From contig NW_020194558.1 of the NCBI RefSeq assembly GCF_002865645.1, forward strand, positions 2,994,197 to 3,058,196: a stretch of DNA of 64,000 nucleotides, read 5' to 3'. Below, in pieces: positions 55,185 through 64,000 of the stretch (position 1 is the stretch's first letter; each line of letters opens with the position of its first letter). Source of the DNA: Hyaloscypha bicolor E (lineage: Eukaryota > Ascomycota > Leotiomycetes > Helotiales > Hyaloscyphaceae). The translations under genes and the position numbers were made by a program. The notes below the pieces were generated by a model. It was not told where the DNA came from. It was given only the letters and a program-made list of their open reading frames with translations, and did not search any database.

Positions 55185-58100
55185 ATGGAAGACCCGGGGC
55201 CACAGCCAGATTTCCAGCCTTCTATACAGTCGTTTCTCTCATTCCTTAACAGAGTCGCCTCCTCGTTCGAGGTGGTCAACCCCGACCCAACAGAAGGCCC
55301 AACTTACCTTGCATTCGCTGTGCGGGACAAAGTTCAGGCATACCTAGAGGAGAACGAGCAAGAGAAGCTAAAGCAGATCATTGCAGCGTTATTCCCTCAA
55401 GGCGATAGCGTTTTCCCGAACGACATCCTTCCCAACAACATCGATGTTTTCTGCACGCTCCTCAAAATCTCGAAGGGCAGGTGGATTAAATACTTTCGGC
55501 GTCATAAATCCCTGAGCGATGATAAACTGCCTTTCGATCCGACGAGCAAGCCTCCTAATTGGCCGGAAGACACTGGAGATCCAACCTTCTTGGAGAGATT
55601 CTGCAAAGAACAGTGGAAGTTTTGCGTGCCCGTGATACGTCAACCATTTGCGGACCTACATTTCCCCCCAGAAACTATCTTGCCGATTGTGTATAAAAAG
55701 AGTTTGAACTCTGGAGGGAGCGCAACGCTGTGGCTGATCAAACTACACCCTGCGTACAACCAGCTCATATCTGAGAACGAAAAAACAGTATGATCCATGT
55801 TTTCTTGAGGCCTTTCCTCCTGCAAGCTTGGTAAAGCATTACTGACCCCGACCCATAGCGACTAAAGGACTCTGCCGACACCTTCGTGCTCAAGACATAC
55901 TTCATCGCAGCGGCGCCGACATCATATGCCAGAGAGGTTGAGGCGTTTCGGAGGTTGCAGCAGGATGGCGGGGAGACAGGAATAATCGGATTTCATGGTA
56001 GCTTTACCAGAGGCCATACCCATAATGTTCTCCTCCAATACGCCGACAAAGGAACTTTGGAGGACTACTTCCGAAACGAGATACCACCCGTGGAACCAGA
56101 AGAGATCATACAATTTTGGGAAGCTCTGTTCAAAATAATAGATGCATTGAGGCGCATACACCAGACACAGCCAGATGGGGGCGCTTTTATATTTCATGGG
56201 TACGTCATCTCACCACGTTAGACGTCTGCGCCTGCTGATTTTGTTTGCCTAGGTGGCACCAGGACGTGAAACCTGAGAATATATTGGTCGTAAGCAATGG
56301 ATCAGAGAATACAAGCGAGTGGGAGTTCAAGCTGGCAGACCTCGGGACAAGCCACTTCAAAAGGGTTGACGCGTCACGGCAGGATTCGACAGCCAGTGAT
56401 TCGTATGGGACTAGGACCTATGGTTAGTGTCTTATTTTTGCCACCCATCGCTACCCTGGCTAATGCACGTGCTGCAGGTGCGCCAGAATGCTATAGACCC
56501 GACGAGAGATCCGTCCACGACAAGCTCCGAGTGGGCCAAAACGTCGACATATGGTCTCTGGGCTGCGTTTACAGTGAGCTTGCGCGATGGATGAAGAATC
56601 AGTACAAAGGAGTACAAGCATATCGAGGTGAACGCCGGAACGAGATTTCGAAGATACCCGAATTTCGGGATGCTGACTGTTTCCACAACGGCGATGCGAT
56701 GCTCACTGCAGTGCGTGAGTCTCACAGAAAGTCAACCACGAACTTGCGAACGGGAGACTATATTACGAAAGCTGTTGTTGAGCGGATGATTCCAGATATG
56801 TTAGACATATCTCTAGCTCGTCCTACAGCTGAAAAGCTCTGGTACAAATCCAAAGGCATTGTCGCAGAAGCCAGACAGGAACTTAAATACGCCAATAACC
56901 CTGCTTCAGGGGAGCGCAGGGCAAGCGCAAGCCGGTCGGCGATGAGCCGCAGTCAAACTGTCCCTCAACATGCACCCCCGGCACCTCCGAATCCTCCACC
57001 TGATATTTCACCGCCTCAGTCACCTACCTCCGACGGATCATATCAACAAGGAGAGATACCTTACCGCCCCAAAAGAAGGTCGCAACATGGACGCGGCGAC
57101 CCAGACCGCATCTCTCCATTACAGTCACCGATTAACACAGACGGTCAGCAAAGTCAAAGTCCAGATTCCATTGCAGAGGACGATGTATGGACTGGAGACC
57201 CGCCTAGTCGTGATAATCCGCGACGCACCGCACACCAATCTCGTCACGCTGACCGAAGCGATATATCAGCCAAGGAAAGTCTCAAACAGGCAATCCAAAA
57301 AGGCCCATTTGTCGGACCTCAATCTGAAAGTTCTGGGATGGGGGCTGGACGCGGACATGAAGGTATCGTCATGAACGGCGGATCTGCGAGAGGAATCCGC
57401 CATCGGTACTCAGATTACAGTGAGGGCTACAGCCCATCACCCCGCAAGTCCAACTCGCCAGATGAGATGGAACATATGGCATTCAAGCCGACGCGCCATT
57501 CTCGGCATATATCCAGAGGAGAATCATCTCATTCCCGCGTGACATCGGACAATTCGACTCTCTCAACCACGCTCGAGCCCGTCGCTCAACCACCACATAC
57601 GGAAAGTCCCATCCCTATTCCTCAGATGCAGGATCGTTCCTCAGCTCCTGCCGTTCAAGGTACTGCAAATAGTCTAACACCGCCTCCAGAGCGATGGTCG
57701 GTGGAAGAGGCACTGGAGTGGAAGCGCGACAGAAAAGACAGTGGGATCCAAAAACCAATTCCAAATCCTCAACTTCATGATCGCTTAAGGAAACGAGATC
57801 ATGTATGTTATTCCTTATTTACACTAGGTCGCGCTAAAACTATGCAGGTATTCTTGATTGATGATTCTGTTACAATGACACCTCATTGGAAAAGAGTGAC
57901 AAGGGTGTTCGAAGCATTGTCATACGTTTTGAAGGATGTTGATCCTAATGGCCTCGACCTATCCTTCACCATCTCTGGCGACACCTTGAAGAAAACCAAA
58001 AGGACCAGCAAACTTGTCGAGATGGTCAAGTTGCGATCGAAACACCTTAAAGGAACTACAGACATGAATCTGAAATTGACGGAAATCCTCGCCACATATC

Positions 58101-58581
58101 AAACCGAACTCGAGAAGCCTAAAGGATTCTTTGGAAAACCCGTCCTCCCACGAAATCTGTACATTCTTACCGATGGTATTTGGGAGCCCAATTGCGATGC
58201 AGCAGCGCCCATTAAAAATCTTGTCAATAAACTGAATAAACTTGATATAGGCAGAGTACAAGTTGGGATTCAGTTTATCAGCTTCGGTGAGAACACTGCC
58301 GCTCTCGAGCGTCTTGATATTTTGGATTCGAGGCTGGGCCTTAAACCGTGAGTTGTCAGCTTTCCTTCTCACTGTCCGGTGTAACTTTCGAGACCGCGTC
58401 ATACTGACTTGAATCCTCTCATAGTGACATTGTCGACCACGAGCCATCTGATGGAGACGTATGGAAAATGCTCCTCGGCTCCACCAACGACTACTATGAC
58501 AGTCAAAATGAGCAGCAGCAGGCTCCAACTGCAGTCTCGCAAGAAGGCAGCTCAACGAGAATCGACAGGGATTACACTTAA
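55185..58581 (+). CDS. protein kinase-von Willebrand A fusion protein
   Basis: Six exons: 55185-55787, 55859-56199, 56253-56422, 56478-57802, 57848-58347, 58425-58581, giving 1031 aa. Residues 1-200 are a helical N-terminal domain of unknown type (PDFQPSIQSFLSFLNRVASS). The kinase domain (about 200-430) has VLKTYF (Lys near 213), AREVEAFRRL (C-helix Glu), HQDVKPENILV (317-327, HQD for HRD), ADLG (343-346, DLG for DFG) and YGAPECYRPD (APE). A long disordered linker rich in Ser, Pro and Arg follows (460-780). The C-terminal vWA domain has a complete MIDAS: FLIDDSVTM (DxSxT at 818-822), KGTTDMN, and LTDG (Asp near 922). Catalytic residues are all present, so an active Ser/Thr kinase is plausible. 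Kinase-vWA fusions of this type recur in filamentous ascomycetes with no defined role. The 45-nt intron 5 has no stop and could be retained. Confidence 0.85.
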
Positions 58582-59275
58582 ATCTTTTCTTCCATACCCG
58601 TTCTCACGCGAGTCGAGCTTATATTTGTCGAACCACTTGCAAAAATAGAAGTCGACCATCTTCACATCTTGTTTTTCTTCTGAAAATTCGATTCATATTG
58701 TATGTTATTACGGATGATACCCCTTTGCATTGCGTTTGGAGCGGGGACTACATTCTTTCGGTTTATTGGTGTAATGGCAATGGTAAAAATGGACGACGGA
58801 TGATGTGCATATACGTATGGAAACCATCACATGTAACGTTCATCATGTATGGAATGGGGCATAACATAGGTGGCTACACTCTAAAAGTATTGGGTTCCAG
58901 ACTCGGAATAGATTTCATTAATGAGGAGTTGATATTGAACTCGGGGATGCACTTCCGGCCAAGTACTGTGATTGATTTGGTAGCGAAGTGATGTATGTGA
59001 TGGAGATGAAAGTTTTTCATGCGCGCTCCCACGTGGCATGGATCATCCGGTATGTGGATACCTCTCCAAGTATTCGATGGTTTGACTAACTCGCAACTGA
59101 GGTGAAGACATGATTCTCGGCGGGACAGCCTTGATCACGTGAAGGATTTATGCGAAAAGCAAAAGGGGGGTTGATATGTCTACGATCCTTGCAGTGATTG
59201 TCCAAAGGACACTTCATGCAGTTGAGAATATTGAAGAGTTTTAGAATAAGAGCAGGAAATCTAAGAGCCTCTTCT
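58582..59275. other. intergenic
   Basis: 3' flank of the kinase-vWA gene. A 97-codon frame at 58698-58991 (+) has no recognisable motif. Confidence 0.35.
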
Positions 59276-59283
59276 CTTAAGGG

Positions 59284-62146
59284 CAGGGTAGTCAATAGTC
59301 CAGACTACGGTCTCAGACCGTAGTCTGGAATTTTTTTCTCAAACCGTAGTCTATATTCGATAAACTAGACTGAGGTTATTCGGAACTAGACTAGACTATA
59401 CTAAAATTAACCAGACCGCAGTCTAAATCATAGTCTATTTAGTCTATACGTGATCTACCCCTATTTTCCTTATTTCCTTACTAAATACCTTTTCTAAGTA
59501 CTTAAATTTGCTTTTCTAGCCCTTTATCTTATATTATAACTTTAAATACTTAAATACCTTAATTATATCTATATCTAGCCTATTCCGAAGTTCTATAATC
59601 TATAGCTTAGTACTTAAGAAAAGTTATTTAGGGTTAGCTAATATAATAGAAATAGAGAATATATCTAATATTAGCTTATTTAAATTAGGGTAATTAATTT
59701 ATTAAATTATTTCTATTTACTATATTCTTGAATTAATATTATAAATATACTTAGTAATATAGTATCTCTTATATTTGTTCTTAATACTTGGAACTAATTA
59801 GTATTATTACTTTTAAGTAATAAAGATATTCTTTTAAAGGGCTTCTAAATAAGATTAAGTTAATATAGCTAAAGAGAAAGAGATTAAATTTATTAGCTTA
59901 TGCTTTTTCTAAAGGCTTTCTATTATAGATTTTGCCTTTTTTTACTATTTCTTTTTCTAATTATTTTTAATATATTTCTATTTTATATTTGAATTAAGAA
60001 TAATTATTATTATATATATAGAATTCTCATTAGTTATATTATAGTACTTTTCTATTTTAGCCTATCCAAAATTAAATATTAATATTAATATTTTATTATA
60101 TTTATAGATTTCCTTAGATATTTCGAATTACTTAAGAATAAAGTCTATAGCTAGTAAAATATTATTAAGAGTCGAAATAGTAAACTTTAGAACTAGTATA
60201 ATTTATATTAGTTAATTAAGAAATTTATAAATATTATATAGGGTAGTCTAGTTCTTATTTAATAGCTTATTACCTCTAATTACCTCGGATTTATAATGCT
60301 CTATATATACCTGAATAGCTTTATAAATAGGGGAAATAATAGCTCTATTAATTATTCTTATTATAGAATTCTATTATTTCTTATTATTTCTTAAAAAGCA
60401 ATTTTACTTACTTAAAGCTATAAATTCCTGTATTCTCTAGGTATTACTTTAAATATTAATAATAATATTATAAAGCTTACTAATAAAATTAAACTTTTTT
60501 TATATTTCGATTTTCTTAAGAATTTCCTTTAACTATATTATTTGAATCTCTTTTAAGTTCTTTTTATCTATAATATAAATAAATAAATTAACTAATAAGT
60601 TAATTATATAGCCTTAGTATTAAAGTCTTTATATAACTAGATTATATATAATATTATACTTATAAAGTAATTCTAATAAAGTTAGCTAATATTTACTAAA
60701 TTACTATATAAATTACTTACTAATTAAAAGAACTTATATTATAGTATTATTATTACTTATATTATTTATTATTATATATTTAAGCTTCTAAATAATTTCC
60801 CAATTATGAATTACCTTAATTAGAACTAGAGCTAGGTTTTCTCTCTTATAATTACTCTTAATTTCTTTTATAACCAGAATAACTTGCTCTAAAACCCTTA
60901 TACTCGAGATATAATAAGTAATAATATTAAGAATTAGCTTATTATTTAGAGAAGTCTATATATTAAGAAATAAATATATCTTTATTTTAATATTTATAAG
61001 CTAATTTCTAATCTTATTCTTCTCGATTTTAAATTAATAAAGTACCTAATTCCTAATTATATTATATAATACAAAAAGCTAGTAATTAATATCTTTATTT
61101 AGATAATAGAGAAATACTCGGAATTCGGAGTATTTAACTAGATATAATAGTAAATTATAGGCGAATATAAACTTAATATAAAGAACTTTAATAATATCTT
61201 TATTTAAAGAAAGGCTTTTTTTATTAGAGCTATTTAATTTTTAATACTTTTATAGGTTTTCTTATACTAATTTTATAGCCTTTATAATATTAATCTCGAT
61301 ATTTTTTGCTTTAGTATTCTTTTCCAAATCCTTAATAATATTATATATCTTTAAGTAATTAAATATTATACTTATTTCTTTACTAATTTTATAATTAGCT
61401 ATATAGAATTTATAATACTATTTTTTCTTCTTTACTATTTAGGAATATGTATTATATATTTACTTTATTTCTTATTTATTTATAAATTTATAAATTCCTT
61501 TAGTTCTTCTTATTTTACTTCTTTAAGAGAGAAATAAACAAATTAGAGGCTTTAGAGAAGGTTATAAGATTCGAATTATAGGAAGTATCTTAAGAGAAGA
61601 GCTCTGAATTAATTAGGGAATTATTATTTAATATTAAATTCCCAAAAGAGAGCTTTATTTAGTATTTAGGAAATATTATTATAGTCGAATTCGATTATAA
61701 TATTAATAGAAAAGAAGAGTTTTCTAATAAGTAAGTAATTATAGGTATACTAATTTTGCTTATTCTTTTATCTAAAATACTAGTAAATTATTACTAGAAC
61801 CTTATTACCTAATACTTTATAGTAAAATTATAACTGTCTAATATAAAATTTAATTAATTTATTTATTTTAAAGCCCTAGATCTGGACTATCTTTTGAATT
61901 AAGAATTATATTACTTAGTTAATAATTAAGTATTTTAATAAATAGTATATTAGAAATAATTCCCTTATAAATTAAGCGAGTCTGCTTCCTCGAGACTGAG
62001 ATTAAAATGCGGTCCGGACCGCAGTCCAGGGTACTAAACCACAGTCCGGATCAAGTAAACTAGACTGGACCACGACCCCCTGAGACTACACTAGTCCAGT
62101 CAAACTGCGGTCCGACTGGACTAACATTAGACTATTGCCTACACTG
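59284..62146. mobile_element. hAT-type transposon, RIP-degraded, 2863 bp
   Basis: Flanked by an exact 8-bp duplication CTTAAGGG (59276-59283 and 62147-62154). Terminal inverted repeats: left CAGGGTAGTCAATAGTC, right (reverse complement) CAGTGTAGGCAATAGTC. Subterminal regions at both ends are full of AGTCTAG/GTAGTCTGG/CGGTCCGGACCG words, in line with hAT ends. The interior is extremely AT-rich and stop-dense. Its size would suit an autonomous hAT, but no transposase domain can be read. The GC-richer ends contrast with the interior, which suggests strong RIP in the body. Confidence 0.88.
59299..59329. repeat. subterminal palindrome of the large hAT element
   Basis: Perfect 15-bp arms (TCCAGACTACGGTCT at 59299-59313 and its complement at 59315-59329) around one central base, 15 nt inside the left terminus. 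Position parallels the palindrome in the MITE at 6081-6118. Confidence 0.85.
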
Positions 62147-62154
62147 CTTAAGGG

Positions 62155-62521
62155 TATGCTTCCTTTTCCCGATTCCTTCAGCCGCTTGGACCCCTCGTTG
62201 CTAGACTTTCTTTTTCGGGACACTCCACAGAGTGGAGCATTTGGGCGAATTCAAGACGGCATTGCAAATGTGGCTGAGTTGTGCCGCCGATAGTTCGTGA
62301 TCCACAATGCTTCATGGGAATTACCGATCGCGAAAATGCTCATTCTAATTCTGAGTTTTTTCTGGACAAAGTGCATCATTGGGCAAGGTTTTGCAATGTG
62401 TCACTCAGGTTCATCCCCAATCTCGGAAGTGGAAATGGGCCTTGGCATTTTGGTACATAATGGAAGACGCGTATCCAAACCTACAGATCTTTGAGCGTTT
62501 CGGTCCTCACTCTTTCGGACA
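62155..62521. other. intergenic, upstream of the GH5 pseudogene
   Basis: No gene supported. The 65-codon frame at 62297-62494 has a hydrophobic middle but no motif. Confidence 0.35.
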
Positions 62522-63873
62522 ATGAAGCTGCTTCAACTTCTGTTCAGCGTTGTGGCTGTGGTTGTCGCTCTTCCTCAGCCGGAGTCGAGGTGAGTCGTGC
62601 CTATTTTTTTCTGGGAAAACAATGGATTACTGAATTTGACCAGCCAAATTGAATCACGTGGTGTGTCGTTTGCTTGGGGATCGCAGAAGGTAAAAGGAGT
62701 GAGTCTGGGAGGATGGCTTGTTCTGGAGGGGCAGGTGGTGCCCCTAAACGAAATGATAAACTGCTAACATTCCGCAGGTGGATCACACCCTCACTGTACA
62801 CTGCTGCCGGTCCCTCTGTGATCGATGAATGAACCTTCACTCAAACACTTGGCAAGGTCGAAGCTCTGAAGCGGCTGAAGAATCATTGGAATACATGGGT
62901 TACACTTGCAGATTTCCAGAAAATCCAAAAAGCCGGCTTCAATGTCGTCCGCATCCCAATCAGATATTAGGCATACGCTGACTTTGGTAGTCAATACGTG
63001 CAAGGATCGGCTCCCTAGATGGACAATGCGATCACCTAGGCCCGCCAGACAGGCCTCAAAATAATCATCGATCTCCACGGGGCACCGAAGTCCCAAAACG
63101 GCTGGGAACATTCGGGCCACACACTCCCTCGACCTGGATGGGGAGACGCTCAATCCGTCGCCTGGACACTGCAAGTCTTGACGTCGATCTCCAAGTATGC
63201 GAAGCCGCAATATCAAGATGTCGTAGTCGCCATCAAGCTCCTCAATGAGCCACTCCTCTCAAGTCTCGATCCAAACACAGTCCGCAACTTCTACACTTCA
63301 GGCCACAACCTCATCCGCCGCGTCTCCGACACTCCAGTTCTGCTTCACGACGGTTTCTGGGACCCTGCGTACTGGAACGGTTTCTTATCTTGGCCAGCAG
63401 CCTATACTGTAATTCTCGATCACCACGAATACCAAATCTTCGATTCGTATTTAAACAGCATGTCACTAGCTCAACACCGATCTCAAGTCTGCTTCTCCAC
63501 AAAAGCCTTCGCAGACACCGACAAATTGCAGGTAGTCGGCGAATGGTCCGCCGCTCTTACCGACTGCGCACCGTGGGTCAACGGCCGCTTCACCGGCCAC
63601 CGTTTCGATGGCTCGTTCCCGGGATCTTGGCACATAGGTTCTTGTGCGGGGAGAGGCGATGTGAGGACGTGGAGCCAGGCGATGAAGAATGATTACCGCA
63701 TGTATATTGAGGCGCAGATGGATAGCTATGAGGCCAAGACTCAAGGGTGGATCTTTTGGAACTTCAAGACAGAAGGGGGTGCGGATGAGTGGGATTTGTT
63801 TAAGTTGCTTGGGGCCGGGGTCTTCCCGCAGCCGTTGATTGCGAGGGCGTTTCCGAGGAATGTGTGTCGTTGA
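62522..63873 (+). pseudogene. GH5 exo-beta-1,3-glucanase pseudogene
   Basis: Exons 62522-62589, 62644-62730 and 62778-63873 join in frame (417 codons), with a GC-AG second intron (GCAGGT donor, GCTAAC branch). A signal peptide opens the protein (MKLLQLLFSVVAVVVALPQP). GH5 (subfamily 9-like) blocks follow: GVSLGGWLVLE, WITPSLYTAAGPSVIDE, AGFNVVRIPI, LKIIIDLHGAPKSQNGWEHS, IKLLNEPLLSSLD (acid/base Glu), VILDHHEYQIFD and VVGEWSAALTDCAPWVNG (nucleophile Glu), ending WIFWNFKTEGGADEWD. Four in-frame stops break it at 62830, 62968, 63016 and 63037; three replace Trp in the family pattern. The second two thirds, from 63040, are fully open, which suggests recent or localised damage. Such enzymes act on wall beta-1,3-glucan. 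It starts 376 bp from the hAT element. Confidence 0.9.
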
Positions 63874-64000
63874 TGCAACTTGTATGTTCAGCCAAGCGTC
63901 CGCTATTCTGGGTCGAGAGTACTGAGGCCATTAGCGGGCTAGCGGACAAATCCGAGAAGCGAAAAGTGATTTTCTGATTTTCTGATTTTCTGATTTTCGC
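63874..64000. other. 3' flank with a short tandem repeat at the window edge
   Basis: The window ends in four copies of the 8-mer TGATTTTC (about 63967-63999). No other feature. Confidence 0.5.

Overview
This window looks like a chromosomal segment of a filamentous ascomycete (Pezizomycotina, most likely Leotiomycetes). The evidence is short GT-AG introns with CTAAC-like branch sites, three HET-domain genes, a 2EXR-type gene relic, a fungus-specific CorA-like protein, an MSB1/Mug8-type protein, and AT-rich transposons decayed by C-to-T/G-to-A change as expected from RIP (repeat-induced point mutation). Lineage is inferred from gene families, not from a marker gene. No rRNA, tRNA or CRISPR was seen.

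Layout. 0-5 kb: an alpha/beta hydrolase (-) and a fungal-specific transcription-factor-domain gene (+, five exons). 5.9-10.4 kb: a transposon graveyard. A GMC oxidoreductase 3' end (-) is cut by a 794-bp hAT-type MITE with an exact 8-bp target duplication, followed by a 3193-bp Tc1/mariner-like element (TA duplication, matching terminal repeats, transposase reading frame broken by RIP). 10.5-19.6 kb: a HET gene with one nonsense codon inside its signature motif, an alpha/beta-hydrolase relic, an intact O-methyltransferase, a GH71 alpha-1,3-glucanase pseudogene, a 2EXR pseudogene and a secreted beta-propeller protein. 20-23 kb: a small secreted cysteine-rich protein with two Kex2-type tail repeats, a small Cys-rich ORF and a degenerate ~92-bp repeat array.

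24-38 kb is the gene-dense core: MSB1-like (-), HET 2 (+), a DUF3140 protein (+), uracil-DNA glycosylase (-), HET 3 (+) and an ABM-fold protein (-). 41-47.7 kb: an MFS transporter (+), an Mtm1-type mitochondrial carrier (-) and a Pof7/Hrt3-type F-box protein (+). 48-52 kb holds remains of an F-box-like gene and of at least one membrane-protein gene. 52-58.6 kb: a CorA-like membrane protein and a large protein kinase-vWA fusion. 59.3-62.1 kb: a second, larger RIP-degraded hAT element, again with an exact 8-bp duplication. 62.5-63.9 kb: a GH5 exo-beta-1,3-glucanase pseudogene with four in-frame stops.

Housekeeping genes (UNG, Mtm1, Pof7, MSB1) are intact and interleaved with self/non-self recognition genes (HET) and with decayed secreted-enzyme genes (GMC, GH71, GH5) that sit beside transposons. 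Splice models were built by hand. For every intact multi-exon gene the joined exon lengths are a multiple of three and read to a single stop. Family names come from recognised motifs, not from a database search.
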